Positions 47,441-60,000 are shown, counted from the first letter of the stretch. The stretch is DNA of 64,000 nt from Syngnathus acus (GCF_901709675.1 NC_051104.1:4073501-4137500); one strand, 5' to 3'. The notes: generated from the letters alone by a model not told the origin. Program-made: numbers and translations.

Positions 47441-48960
47441 GCTACACATAAAATATCTATATCTACCATACAATACATGCCAGAAACTTTAAATATTAAT
47501 GACCTTCAACCCAAAATGAGACACAGTATGATAAATACAGAAAAAAAAAGCCAGAATCTGGATTATTGAATGTAATATTAACAGCATCTCAATCCTCGGG
47601 AAGGAAAAATAAAATACCTACACGATCTCGCAATGTAGGAGCTAAGTGCCCCTCCGGCTGCCGTCACTGTTCATTATAACTGATAGTGATGCAATACTCT
47701 GCAAAATGTACTAATATAGCAATTCAAAAGTTCTTTTCAGGTACGTTCTTAAATAGAATTGTAGAAACAGCCAAATGGATTGCGAGTTGATATTGCAATT
47801 CATTTTGTGCTACCATCGGATAGTTTGCAATCTGAATGGTCGTAATATGAATTAAATAAGAGCGAAAGTTCCTCAGGCTTCAAGTAATGTAGTACAAAGG
47901 ATGTCGGCGCTTTCTCGCTCTCCCACTTGCAGCAAGGGCGAGCAGCGAGTGTGATTCGTTTGTCACCGGCTGGATGACAGCCTCCTGTCCAGGGAGCACT
48001 TAGTCCCGCACGTGTCTTTTCTTTCCGGTCGTTTGTAGGAATAATGGCCAACTGAGGCCAGTCCTCCATAGTGACCGGGAACAAGCAGTCGCCAAGCTGT
48101 TCAGGTAATTTGTCGACCATTTGGAAGAAAACATGCAGGACAGCGAGCCTCAAGGACCTCAAATTGCCTTCTCATGATATAGGGCAATGGACCAAATTTG
48201 TTTACAAATACCCAAGTCATACATTAAAACAAATGAATAGAATTGTGGATTAAATAAATAATTTAAAAAAAAGAAATACTAAAAAAAATTAAAAAAAATA
48301 AAAATAGAATAAATAAATAAATAAAACAAACACTGTATATAGTACATGTGCAGAAGTGTCAACTCCAGGTGCAGAAAATAAAAAGCTTGCCAGAGTTTGA
48401 CTTTAGAAAGTTGATTCGAAGCATCTGTGGCTGAAGCCAAACTGTGGCAGGGTTTCTACTTTCTTGACCAGAATTTAACACCATCTAAATAATCAAAACA
48501 GACTTTTGGATTGCAACTACAATCTATAACAGACTGGAAAAGTCGGATACGGAATTCAAGAGGTGCTGCCGAGTTTATCGTTTCAAATTGTTTGCCATCC
48601 CTCCCACATTTGAGCTTCGACAAAACAATGTGCAAGTGATCAACTCAATCTGTCAAGCTTTACATTCAGTAGCAATTGAGATGCTACTATGATTATTTGC
48701 AGCTTTAAATTTCCTCCTTTAACATTTTACAGTGTCACTGGACACACAAACTTGCTTTCGGTGGTTATCTGAGGAGACACAGAGCGGAAAGGTTTACAAT
48801 GGATTTACGGTCTGTTTTGACCCCATTAGACCCACGAGCACTTCTGTATCAACAGTTTGAGGGAATGCGTGCACGGGTGTATTGCGGGGAGACGGAAAGA
48901 ATAAAAGAGTGTGGAACCGAGGGGGGGGTGGGTGATAAAGGAGGCTTCCGAGGCCACTGC
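47441..48960. other. intergenic, A-rich tract 48243-48325
   Basis: A 120-codon minus ORF (47800-48162) covers a less AT-rich part and is overlapped by a plus ORF; no domain seen. A/T-only simple sequence with AAAT/AATA units spans 48243-48325. Confidence 0.45.
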
Positions 48961-49930
48961 AGAGCAGGGTTCTGAGCATTGCATCAGGCCCATGTTTATT
49001 TCATAAACATTCGCTCCAGCTGTCAGTCCAGAGGAGATACTATACACGCTCCAGCTCACCTCTGAAGTTATCCACTGGGGTAAATAAGCAGTCCTGAACA
49101 ATAGTGTCGGTGGCAACAGAAGATTCTGTCTATATCTTACTCAACTTGCGGATAATATTTCCAAAGTGTCTATTTTGAATCAAATGGATTTATTATCAGA
49201 GCTGAGGAGGTCAGCGTTCACATGGAAGGTCAAAGAGGCACATTTAACTGTTACACATCAATCAGCGGTGCGATACTTCATTTTGCTTTTCTTGGTATCC
49301 CGTGACGAGAGACGTATGACTCGAGCGGATATAGAGGTCTAAAGGCCCCCGCATCCCCTGGGTCCCTCCGCCCGCATCACTCATGCGGAGAAATTCTCCA
49401 AAAATGCTTGAATCCATGCCCTGAGGCCGTAAAATCTATTGACTGTGCGTCTCCTGTATTTATTTAGAGAGAAGGTATTCATTCGCAGCCGCATAAACTT
49501 TATTGCGACATATCTGCACTTCCGACGTGCGCGCGTAATTTACCCGAGACTGTTTCTCCACACGGCCCTGCTGGTCTTATGTAAATAAAGTTGTCAGCCA
49601 CTTGTTATGGTCGGGCTGGGAGTCATCAGGAGGCCCTGGCAGCCTCTGGGTCCCTGGGCTCAGTGTGATTCATAGCTGGCTGGGGGACAGGCGGGAAGTT
49701 TAGGTCTGCCCAAATCCAAACACAGAAAGGGACGAAGGTGGGGGGGAATGCATGAGGCGTGAAGAAAGAAAAATAGGAGGGAAAGAGGGAGTAAGGGGAG
49801 ACATCAGGTGGATCGGCGCTTTGTGAGGAGACAATTGCTGAGGCAGAGTTTGGGTCGGGCTGATGTCTCCCCCGCTCTCGCTCTTCCACCTCTCAATCAC
49901 TGTCACGGCAGTCATCGCCGCAGTTTATCC
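48961..49930. promoter_or_regulatory. CNE-like block, GC-richer
   Basis: 49180-49690 is the best part, with TATTTATTTAGAG near 49457 and a CpG-containing GCGCGCGTAATTTACCC at 49531-49547. CCGCAT-cactc-ATGCGG is inverted at about 49371-49387. Minus-strand ORFs (48794-49116, 49626-49915) overlap in different frames and are Pro/Ser-rich; not called. Confidence 0.35.
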
Positions 49931-50110
49931 CTCCTGCACTTTTGCCCTCATTAAAGTCTTTTCTTGCATCTCTCCCCGTATTCTCCCTCAACTCCCACTC
50001 ACCCCTAACCCAACACATTGATTGGCATGAACCAATTTCTCAAACTTTAATTTTCTCTAAACCCCACGGAACACATCGCCTCTAACTATTCTCACGTTTG
50101 ACTCAAAGTT

Positions 50111-50350
50111 GTAGAGCGGCGAGGATTCGTAATGATACGGGAGGAAATGGAATCCATGGCGGTATTTGAATAATATAAACATTAGCAAGAAATAAAATTG
50201 CGAACCGCTGCTGAATATCCATTTCATTGCAGCACTGCTGAATTTTTACTCCCTGGAACCTAAATTATGAACTAGACGACCCAGCAAATTAATAAATAAT
50301 GATTCTGAAAACTATTTTCGTGCCCAGCACGAGTCTTGCGCAAAAGTGGA
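50111..50350. promoter_or_regulatory. CNE-like block with direct and inverted repeats
   Basis: CTGCTGAAT occurs at 50208-50216 and 50235-50243. TCGTGC-cca-GCACGA forms a perfect inverted repeat at 50318-50332. AAATTAATAAATAATGATTC (50286-50305) is a dense TAAT cluster. Few homopolymers and no ORF. Among the stronger candidates. Confidence 0.45.
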
Positions 50351-50894
50351 GTCTAACTGTGCGTTATCTTTTATGGCTTGTTTTTTCATAGACCAGCGAA
50401 GGTAGAAATGGACGGGTCAGAATTTCTCTCCTAAAATGAAAACTAGCTTCCCTGAATTGTAAAAAATGGAATCGATGGGATTTGTGTTATGATAATCGAA
50501 TACAATTTGACTGCATGAAACCAAATACGGTAAACAAAAAAGTAGATTTCACTGGCACTGAGACAAAAAGGCAGACGCTGGCACTTGCAAAGATCTTGCC
50601 TTACATTTCAAGATTCTTCCTCACTTTCATGGCAGGAGCATGAAGGTCTGAATTTGTGCTTCTACCTCCTGTCAATCATCTGGACAAACACACTGAAGCA
50701 GATCTATAATTCAACTACAGGGAAGCTCATACAATTCATAAGGGAAAATATTTTTCTTCTTTTTTTTTTTTCCCCCAGCTCCTGTAAGAACTTCTTTAGG
50801 GTTCTCGGTGTTTAGTTTCACAGCCAGTACTCGCACCTGAATTTTAGCCAAGACACCTCATGTCTTTATTAAGCCCCTTTCACAATGACTGATA
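50351..50894. other. intergenic, nothing recognised
   Basis: A 76-codon plus ORF (50585-50815) is unrecognised; T run at 50759. Confidence 0.5.
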
Positions 50895-51018
50895 ATGGCA
50901 AACTTTCCTGTTTGTTTTTTTCAAGTGATTCTTGCACTCTTGTACGCTGCTGTGACGAGAAAATTTCCCCACTGTGGGATAAATAAAGTTCAATCAATCG
51001 ATCAATCAATCAATACCA
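50895..51018 (+). mobile_element. LINE-like 3' tail with CAAT repeats
   Basis: TTGCACTCTTGTACGCTGCTGTGACGAG-like text followed by AATTTCCCCACTGTGGGATA, AATAAAG and (ATCA/CAAT)n matches the 3' end of a non-LTR retrotransposon that I recall in many fish genomes. Only the last 100 bp or so is present, as in a 5'-truncated insertion. The clade is not certain. Confidence 0.6.
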
Positions 51019-51067
51019 CAGCCAATCAGACTATAATCACAATATAATCATAATATAATATAATAAT

Positions 51068-51070
<3 letters not shown>

Positions 51071-51126
<56 letters not shown>
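51071..51126. repeat. (AT)28 microsatellite
   Basis: A perfect AT tract of 56 bp, self-complementary, in the AT-rich DNA just downstream of the LINE-like tail. Confidence 0.95.
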
Positions 51127-51128
<2 letters not shown>

Positions 51129-52019
51129 TCAACATTTCTAAAATACAAGGCAGGAAATGAAGCAGCAGAGAATTATGTTTGTCGATTATAGGTGTCACCA
51201 CTTAAATAACAGACTAAAATCGGAAAAGGTTTAACATAAGCCCGGCTATTATCTTTGCAGAAATAGCGTTCCTTGTACATGTTACAAAGTATGTTATTCT
51301 TTCTTCTGCACCATCTTGGTTGAATTGTTTGCTTTTCATCAACACGGCTGCATGTATACTTGGATTTCTTACAAGTAAGGTTGTCTCTCATTTGGTCAAT
51401 ACACGTTGTGTAATATTCTCAGATTACACGGAGAGATCCCACTTAGATTATAGGCATGTATGTCCAAGTAGCTACCACACAGTAGTTATTTTAGGTCCTC
51501 AAAACCAATGTTCTAATGTCATTGCACTCAACCATAACACCATAGAGCAAAGCTCGAGTGAATGTCGGTTTATTTTGTTTCACTGTCATTTAAAGCTACT
51601 GTGAGTATTTTTACTCAATGCATCTACTAAAATCCATTCTATTAATAGCACAACTTTTCACTTTGTTTAAATGACATGTCAAATTCAATTTAACCTGCAT
51701 CTAGATCTTGATCAGATTCAACATGGAAAATGCAATTTAATATTTTTCTTAAGTGACATTGTAGATCCAAAGTACATAATGAATCTGAATCTTGTTTTAG
51801 AAATTAGCTATTCACTCATGGCGTTTAAGGCTTGGCAAAGGTCTGCGCTTTTCTGAGTGCTCTTCTGTTTATTATGCTTTTATCATGTACAAGTGCAGCT
51901 TTGTCAGATGTGGTTCTGGCTAGCTTTGAACTGCCACTTTCTGGGTGTGTGGCCGTCTGTTTGACATTAACATGTAAAGCATATGGTTTCTAGGTGCTTT
52001 GTGTTTTTCTTATTCAACA
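51127..52019. other. intergenic, nothing recognised
   Basis: ORFs at 51173-51391 (minus), 51320-51604 and 51671-51856 (plus) are unrecognised and lack low-complexity or domain signals. Confidence 0.5.
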
Positions 52020-52200
52020 TGATAGATCCCCATGACACACGCGATTGCCTCTTCACTTGGATGGCAAATTGTGTGTCGTTTGATGACGGAGGGCACTTTC
52101 ATTAATCACCGCAGACCAGTTAAGAGAGCAACAGACAGGAAAGAATAAGCAGGGAAGCATCTTGAAAGACAAGTGGTTACACTTCAATGCCTCCGACCTG
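52020..52200. promoter_or_regulatory. CNE-like block
   Basis: Starts near GATAGATCCCCATGACACAC. GCAAATTGTGTGTCG at 52063-52077, CGTTTGATGACGG next to it, and CATTAATCACCGCAGACC at 52100-52117, which joins a TAATC word to a RUNX-like ACCGCA. Repeat-free and without an ORF. Confidence 0.43.
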
Positions 52201-54600
52201 CATCTAAGAAGACGACGGAAAAAAGGACAATCAGCACTTTATCTCCTTTTCGACCTGCTTCGGCTCGGAGGGAAAAGCAGGTGCCAGGTGTTTTGGACGC
52301 AGGCGTAATATTGATGTGATGCTGTGGAGTTGACCCTGCTGAACTTTCTCTTTGTGAAGGCTTCTCTTTTTATATTGCTGCAGTAGACCCAGCAGGTTGC
52401 AAGTATTGGATGGAGTGTTGCATTCGATTGAAATGAAAAATAAAACTCCATCATCTTCAAACCACAACAACATAGCACGACAATTATAATTGGGAGTTGT
52501 ACTATGTTCATCTTGTTTTCAATTGTCAATTATTTAATTTAATTTAATTTAATTATTTATTTTGATGCCGAAACATGTCAGGTAATGAAACCTAAATATT
52601 TTGTTTGTGATAAAAGAACCAGTAAAATAATTATAATTAGACTTTCATCGATTTTTTTAATTGCCAGCGATGCATCACTCATCAACACGACTATTTTCGA
52701 CATATGGAAGCCCGGGTTTTAGTTTTCTTAGCCTTTTAAAGTGCAAAAAAAAAAAGATGTGCAATTTCAAGGAAAAACATCCCTAGTGTTTGAACAAGCG
52801 AAAACAAGTGGCTATATTTTGGCAAACCACATAATCTCGCAGCGTATTTATCCAAACAAAGCCTGGTCCAGCACCATCCCGCTGTGGCTTCCAAATGGTT
52901 TCTGCATCATCCTGCTTCCATCCCTACAATAATACCAGGAGCCTCTGGGCTATTTTCAGATTTCCCAGAGTTCTTTGCTCAAGTACAACATTTAGTGGTT
53001 GGTCTTTCTCACTCAGCTGTGTTTGTTTGTCCAGGTAACGTCTGGTTACGGCCCAAGGCACATGTATGTGTACATGAGGCCAAAGTCTGTAAATTTTGTT
53101 TTGGATTGTATTCTTGAAATGAAATCCTGGAGGAGTTTCTCTACCACAGCCACGTTTTGCTATCCATTGCCCAATGCGGTACGAAAGGAGAGTCAACTCT
53201 TCTCTCTCCAGGGAAAAAAATAAGACGTGAAACGAGAGCTTGTGGTTCCATCGGGTCCTCTCACACAGGTGTGCCAACAAAAGCTCCAAATGGATCCAAC
53301 CACTGACCCCTGGTAAAGGTCACGTTGGACTCCAATCTAAATTCCTGTCTGACAAAGCCATTAAAAAAATAAAAAAAAAGCTGTCTGAAAAGGCTGCCCA
53401 TCCACAATGCAAGCCCGTAACATAACTCTTTCAAGGTTTCCGTCCAGACATTTGGAATGTGTTATTTCTTTAAGAACAAGGTGGAGCTCTGGATTAAAGT
53501 TTCAAAATTAACTGTGGTGGTGGTTTTGCTACTGTAGGTATAACCGGCTTTGCCGTCAAGGCCTCAGCGTAGCTTTGCCAGAGAAAACCCAGAGGAGAGA
53601 AATGATTGCCTGAAATTCTGACTCGGAGGTGCCCACAAGGCTGGTCCCTCACAATTATCCAAACGTGTGACGGCGTGGTGAGGTTCGGTATCGCTAAAAA
53701 GCAGACTCCCCTCTCGGTATACTTGTCTCTCTCAAATCGCCCCGGTCTTTCTATCCCTCTCGTCCTGGCCGTCATTCTTTCGCCTTCAGCGGTTTCAGCG
53801 CATGCAGAAAAGGACGAGCTTGCCACGAGGTGTTTCCAGGGGTTGAGCCCTTTCAGCCCCAAAGACAACCATGAAAATGCAGAACTGTGACCTTGGCAAC
53901 GGTGTTCATGACAGCCGGGAAGACTCTCTAATTGTGCCCTTGAACTTCTCTTCGCTTATTTTTATACCGACGTTTACAAACACAATGATTCAAGATCGTT
54001 TTGTACAGTTGTTGTTTTCTAATCTGCGGAAAATTGCGAATAGTTGAGTGCGTGTTAGATAACATATTGTAAGCTTTCTCATCAGCTTGCTGTGGAGGAA
54101 AAACAAAGCCGACAGTGTTTCTGCCCAGCAGAATTGAGTTGCACTGGCAGAAACTGGCAAGATTCTTCCCCCTCTCCCCCACTCTATTGACTCTGTGGAT
54201 AATCTTGACTCCCCAGAAAAATCCTTAAGCAGCTGGCCACAAACCTTGAGCTTGAGCGCACATGCATACAATATCTCCCTCCAGCCCTGAGGTTGTTTTT
54301 CTTCACCCCCCCCTCCTCCTCCTTCGCCTTTCCTCTTCTTCCCCAGTTCTCCAGTGAGCCAACATATCTGGTCAAAGAAATAACTGGCTTTATTTGTAGG
54401 GACTGCAATAAAGTGCCAAAATCAACACCGCTCCTCTCTTCGCAGAGACCTGCAGCAAATTGGACTCGAGCTTCTCGCACCCGTGTGAGGCCACTGTCTT
54501 CTGTCCGAGCCCTGCAGTGAAAGCCGAGTGGATGTGAGCATTTCTTGTTCGAGAAAAGTTAGAGCAAGACACAAGCTAGGGGTAAAGCATTTCCACACAG
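52201..54600. other. intergenic, stacked chance ORFs
   Basis: ORFs up to 124 codons overlap on both strands at 52231-52529, 52741-53425, 53494-53890 and 53928-54572. None gives a recognisable domain or a splice-consistent series. A TTTAA tandem (52531-52551) and a pyrimidine-rich tract (54300-54345) are the only simple features. Confidence 0.42.
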
Positions 54601-55407
54601 ATGCCTTCCCAAATTTGCTTTTGATTTGTGACCATCCTTTTTTTTTTTTTTTTTTATTAGTGTCTTCCTTGTTACCCGGAGTCGTGCTAACTAAATATTA
54701 AATGTGAGTGTTAAAATATAAACACAGCTGTTTGCTTGTATGAGACGCTGCCAATGTCTTGCAATGCAAACACGGAGGACAGATTAAAATTAGAAATATC
54801 AATATTAAATTCTAAGATGCCCAATGTAATGTTCTAAATAAGAAATAATTAAATAAATTAAATCATATAAAAATATAAATAACAAATAAATCATACATAT
54901 ATCTAAATATATAAATAATACATTTTTACAAATTAAAATGAAGAGTGACAAAAAATAAAATAAAATTGTTGTGATTTTTCAGAACTTGCACCATTTTTTT
55001 CTTGTGTTGGAATATGGATACAGGAAGACATCTTAATTAGCCTCTCTGACTTGGGTAGCTGCTTATCTTCTGTCCTGAGGCTTCCTGATTTCCGAGAGGA
55101 AGAGGATCCAGCATACAGAAATATCACCTAAGAGCGACTTATGTAAGAGACCCCATTGTTTGATAAATCTTACTCACTTAAAGGTTAAAGTGTGAGCTAC
55201 AGGTTTGTGCCATCCTGATAGCGTAACATGCCCTCAGCCATTTGGCTGCCGTGCAAATGAGAGCATCACTTAGCCAAGTTGTGCAGTACTGCTGAAAAAC
55301 ATTTTTGTACTGCTTGGTGAAAATGTTTAAAAAGTGAGTATTCACTTCCAAAAAAATTACAAAAAGCCAATGCATTGAGTTTCCTCGGCTTACGTCTGCA
55401 GTCTTGA
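54601..55407. other. AT-rich intergenic, nothing recognised
   Basis: A run of about 19 T at 54639-54656, then A/T-only stretches at 54840-54960. Confidence 0.5.
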
Positions 55408-55728
55408 AATAATGGTCACTTCCATTATGCGGCACACAATGTATTTGGAGATTTCCCACGTCCGACTCTCCTCTGCTCTCTTCTTTCCGAGTGCTTCAAA
55501 GAGCAGGTATCCACAACCCCCCGGGGCTCAGTGATTGAAAGCTTAGAAAGAAGGACTGAGTGCCAAAGTCTTATGAAGAATGCAATAGAAAAAAAAAATA
55601 CATATATTATTCAGATGACACTTGTGTCTGCCGATGGTGTCACATATGACTCATTTCAGAAATTCATTGATGAATTAAAAAGTCTTTCAATAATAAATCA
55701 AGCAAGTATTGATGCGTCCAAATCTTAA
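55408..55728 (+). CDS. possible ORF fragment, unrecognised
   Basis: The frame is open for 107 codons from 55408 to the TAA at 55726-55728. There is no ATG until late (Met at about 55573), so a complete gene is unlikely; a 3'-terminal exon or pseudogene fragment would fit. A pyrimidine-rich tract at 55465-55487 followed by AGs could act as an acceptor. The last 50 residues (around TLVSADGVTYDSFQKF) are mixed and protein-like, but I do not recognise them. Chance remains the most likely explanation. Confidence 0.1.
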   Translation, partial: NNGHFHYAAHNVFGDFPRPTLLCSLLSECFKEQVSTTPRGSVIESLERRTECQSLMKNAIEKKNTYIIQMTLVSADGVTYDSFQKFIDELKSLSIINQASIDASKS

Positions 55729-56430
55729 AGATCTTCTATAAGGGAGAGGGGGGGGGGGAAATAAAAAATACATCCATTTTAATGGTTCTCCTGGCGATAG
55801 ATGAGGTGTGACCACATCAAAAACTCATAGAAAGCAAGTGTGATTTCCCCTTCACCAGGGGGGTTCCAGATGTCAGCGCACCAAGCGATTAGCATGGCTC
55901 TGACATTAAGAGGAGGGCAAAACCTCACATACAAACATATTCATAAACTGCTCTCCAAGCAGGCCTCCAGCCACACGGTTGCCGCTTTAGCAATCGGCTC
56001 TTCTCATGCACACTTCGTCACTCCGTATAATCAAGTTAACTCAAAATGCCTCTCAAGCAAGATGGACCCCCACTTTGCCACAGGCCGCACGCTCAAGCGA
56101 CACTTTGGTGGCATAATATCATGGAAGTTAGAAACACTTATCCAATCCATGCTGGAGTAAGAATAAATTACAAATATAATATATTCGCCAAACGGAAATT
56201 GCCACACTATTATTCGTAATATTTGTTTACAGATGGATCTCATATTTTATTTCTGCTTTTGGACTTTTGGGGTGCAGCTGTGCAAAATGAATTTGTCATT
56301 TGGTTTAAAGGTTTTTGGCAGCTATCCTGGAGTCAGCCAAGGTCCTTGAAGTCGGAAAGGCTTTCCTGCTGCTCACCTCCTCTGCATCCCGGCAGTCCGT
56401 GGATTAAATTTACAGCTTCTGTCAAAGCCC
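55729..56430. other. intergenic, nothing recognised
   Basis: A G-rich run at 55745-55758, then a 106-codon plus ORF (55840-56160) with a minus ORF over it. Neither is recognisable. Confidence 0.45.
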
Positions 56431-56625
56431 CTGACAAGCCTTAAAGGGGGAGCAGCGCTTCTCTGGCTCCCCCGATATCATTCCCTAAGGACTGGGAAAC
56501 AAGACATTTTTTATGAGCCGCTGCGATGCTCCCGGTGCCCCAGTGAGCTGGTATAATGTGACTCTTGGCTTAGATGCCACTCATGTCTTCTACTACTCTG
56601 CATGCTGCCACCACCACTTGATTCG
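56431..56625. promoter_or_regulatory. CNE-like block
   Basis: Balanced block (CTCCCCCGATATCATTCCC near 56467; GAGCTGGTATAATGTGAC near 56544), free of simple repeats, beside strongly AT-rich DNA. No ORF crosses it. Confidence 0.37.
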
Positions 56626-56980
56626 ATCTGCCAAAATTCCTACATCTGTATCGTAATCCATAAACAAGATTTTTAGATTATTATTTTTAGATTATTTTAT
56701 TCTAGAATATATTATTATTATATATGCATTATTTTTAGTTATCTTTTAAATATATAAAGTCGTGGAATTGACATTCTTTTAATATTATTTATAAATCATA
56801 TATATTATTTTTAATTATTTTTTTAATATATTGTGGCTATCAGGTATTATAAATATAACAAGAGGGCAATTCAAAAAAGCTGTCGAGCCAAACAAATCTT
56901 GTTGCCTTGACAATTAAGATTTTTTTCACTCTTACACACACACACACACACACAAACAAACCCCCTGCGCTGTAATTCTT
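56626..56980. repeat. AT-rich tract and (AC)10 microsatellite
   Basis: 56690-56850 is ATTATT/TATA simple sequence with repeated ATTATTTTTA words. A CA/AC microsatellite spans 56934-56954. Confidence 0.8.
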
Positions 56981-57300
56981 TAATTATTGATTTTCGTGCT
57001 CTCCGTCCTCCAATTATATAACCGCAAGGATTTCCATTGACGGCTCCGGGACCACTTGTCTAGTGCTCCTTCAGATGTTGTGCCCAGACCTGGAAACAAA
57101 CCTTGGGAAAGTGTTTGTGGGAGGGTTAATGAATTTAGATCAGGGTTTGCCGCAAACACAGCCTTGCCATCCACTGCGACGGCCTTGAAGTCGGCGGCCC
57201 CAAGGTTAGAGTTGGGTCATTTCTGAGACAATACGGCTGATTAGGATGGCAAACACCAGAGACTGTGAAGGCATGTCTTGCAGCCAGAGACCTTAAATTC
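56981..57300. promoter_or_regulatory. CNE-like block
   Basis: Balanced and CpG-containing, with CTCCAATTATATAACCG at 57009-57025 and GGTTAATGAATTTAGATCAG at 57124-57143. The 64-codon minus ORF inside is unrecognised. Confidence 0.36.
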
Positions 57301-57540
57301 AAAGCCTCGAGGAGGCACTGGTAAAACTGTGAAACACTGACCGTCTGTTAAATTTACCACAGAATGGTCGAAGCAGGTTAAAACTGATCACATTGACAAA
57401 ATATGATTGGATAAACATTTGCATCATACCAAATGAATTTAGATTGAACCCTATGGCAACCCCCCCCCCCCTCTTTTTTTTTATTTGCAGTACCAACTTG
57501 CCTTCAGACCAACTAAATAATCAAATAGGATAGAAAGCTA

Positions 57541-57690
57541 ATTGCTCAGTGGTGGCCGGTGGCAACACGAGAAACTATAATTGGAGGACAAGCATCTCAT
57601 TTGCATATTGGTTCTACTATCCTTTGAGGTGACGGTACATTAATTGCTTGTGCTGACAAAGTTCTTTTTTATCATCTTTGCATGCAGCGT
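57541..57690. promoter_or_regulatory. CNE-like block with POU octamer
   Basis: ATTTGCAT at 57599-57606 is a perfect POU octamer (reverse of ATGCAAAT), 20 bp downstream of TATAATTGG and 35 bp upstream of ATTAATTGC. Repeat-free 150 bp. An enhancer bound by POU and homeodomain proteins would fit; not shown. Confidence 0.43.
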
Positions 57691-58560
57691 ATTTCTTTTC
57701 TCGTCCTAGTTTACAGGAAATAGAATTTCCAGGCCAAACAACATCCCCTCTGTATTTTGTATGTGTATTATTTACATTAGACACTGAAAGTCTTCTGGGT
57801 CATGAGTTGGTTCTTATGTGTTTTCCGACAGTCCATGATTCAGGTCCGTAAACAAATATGTCAGCAGTAGGATGATGGCAAGAGAACCGAACCCAAAACG
57901 CTTCAACCATGTCACAGAGGCCAAAAGGAGCAGCCTCATTATTACAGACGAGTACTCGATTTGCCCACTTTGATGAGCAGTCCCCCTTTTCCAACCTTAT
58001 GGGGCTTGTTAGGGGAGACAATACACCTAGGAGCACCAAATGCCCAATGCCTCCACCCTGTTGAACAATGAGCCTGTTGTGCTTACTCCAGTAGTGAGGG
58101 CAAGTCCTGGGAGACTGCATAGGCAGCTGTGGTGGGATCCTGAGACAAGAGCTGGAGCTCGAGGAGAAGGGGGTGGGGGGGGTTTATGGAGTCTCGAGGG
58201 CCAGTGTGTTGTGGGAACCTCAGTCTCCCCGCTCAACCTCGTCCTCCCTCCAGCCACCACCCCCTGCACCCTCCCCATCCTTTCTGACTCCCAAAAAAAG
58301 GCCAATGCGACAGCACCTCTATTTGCAATGCAGATCACGTCCAGGAGGAAAGTATAAAAGAAGTCAGGAATCAATGGTTCTGTATCAATCTGCTGCCTGC
58401 TAATGTCCCCCACATTCTGATTCTTGACCCCTTCCCTGCCATTCCCAAGACAAACCAGCATTGTCCCCAAAGGCCCCACCTTTCCCCCTTCAGTCTATTG
58501 CACAGCAAAAGATGCCACATTAGGCGAGGAAAACCCACAACTCAAGGTTTCTTTGAAGAG
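57691..58560. other. GC-richer block with long antisense ORF
   Basis: The longest ORF in the window (150 codons, minus, 58027-58479) lies here, but it is rich in Pro, Gly and Ser from the G-rich run near 58168, and two plus frames (58040-58403) are also open. GCCAATGCGACAGCACC at 58301-58317 looks CNE-like. No gene called. Confidence 0.3.
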
Positions 58561-59560
58561 AGTCACACTAAGTGTCATTTAGAAATGTGTTAAGCAGGTT
58601 TGGGGCCGTGACATAATGGGTTGAAAAGAGAAAAGGCTGAGAATGGGGAGGGTGCAAAAGTAGGGGAAACCAGTCAGTGTTTAGCGGACAACATTTAACC
58701 CTTGTGGTCATTGTCATAACATGCCAATTTGTGTCACAAATCTGGTTAGAGTGATACGGTAAATCAGAGGAAGAAAAGAAGAGTGTCAGCTGACATTTTT
58801 CAGTGACAAAAAAAGAGGAAATGCACTACAGCAGCAATTTTATACATATGCACAAGTGCGTCATTTTTTTTATACTGGATTATTAATGTCATAATACTTC
58901 AATTTGTTGTTTATTTTAAAGAAATCAAAGAAATTGAATCAAATGTGTGACATAGCCAGAATTATTATTTCTCACTTTGACAATTTTTTCCTTTTGAGTC
59001 CAACAATTTGAATTGCAAAAGTGCAATTGACAACTCACTCAAAAAAATACCCCAGCTATTTTCACCCATTTGTGGCTCAGTTAGAATAGTCAGCCCATTC
59101 CAAGCTCTTGACCTCCAGGTGAACACAACTGCATCAGGGGAGTCAAATTGGCTGATATGTGATTCTGAAGCCAAAAGTTCAGCATGTGCGGGGAGCTGCT
59201 TGGCTGAGGACCATTTATTATGCAGCAAGACTGAGATGGAACGTCGCCCGGTGGCATCTCAGCTCTCATTTGGAGCAGCTGAAAAGGCCACAAATGGATG
59301 CGGTGACCCTTCAACTCACTTTGGGACTGAGTGAACTCTTGAAATCAGCATTAGGCAGCCAACTGGGGCCATTATGTAGGTCGTTCTTCTGGATTTGTGT
59401 CAACCGCACATGTGGATGACATTTTACCGACTAGACGACACTACACGGCTCCTCTTAAAAACTAACATTCCGACCTTTTTTTTGGTTTTACCGAGGAAAT
59501 AGTTCCGTCATACCCAAAAGAGCTTTTTTCATCTACTTTACGAAATCCTCTCCAGTGGTG
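58561..59560. other. intergenic, no gene recognised
   Basis: Four ORFs overlap on both strands at 58965-59419; their mutual overlap argues against coding. 59050-59330 is balanced and might be regulatory. Confidence 0.4.
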
Positions 59561-59800
59561 GTGCATATGCATGATTCCTGACCGGCTTCTCCACAAGAAA
59601 TTCTATACAGTGGATTAACTAGCAATGAGTGGTATGATTTGAAAGGCAGTCTGTCAGCCCTCCCTGTCCATGAGAAGCCTGCTCAGTCCTGTTGCCTGCT
59701 GTTTATTTATGAGCAGGTCTGGGCCCAACGCTTTTAATCATTCATGAAACTTCGACAGGCTGAAAAAGAAGTCAACACCATGCTGGATCCTTACCCGAGC
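59561..59800. promoter_or_regulatory. CNE-like block with FOX-type word
   Basis: TGTTTATTTA at 59700-59709 fits a forkhead core (TGTTTAT), and CTTTTAATCATTCATG follows at 59731-59746. Repeat-free, no ORF. Confidence 0.43.
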
Positions 59801-60000
59801 CATGTTGTAGTATAAAAAAAAAAACCGATCAGCATCTCTCCCAGATTGAGATAAAATATACAAGGGTAAAAATCCATAAGAAAGAAACTGATTTACTTTG
59901 CACATAGAAATGAGCTCCTGAGTGACATATTTATTCAGAAAAACAACGTAGAACTGCCTCAGTTCTAACTATTACATTAAAGAAAATTAATAATAGTGGC

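Noticed and set aside
53494-53890. 124-codon minus and 94-codon plus ORFs
   Set aside because: Mutually overlapping on opposite strands, with no recognisable sequence in either.
58027-58479. 150-codon minus-strand ORF, the longest in the window
   Set aside because: Pro/Gly/Ser-rich translation driven by a G-rich run, two opposite-strand frames open over the same bases, no domain.
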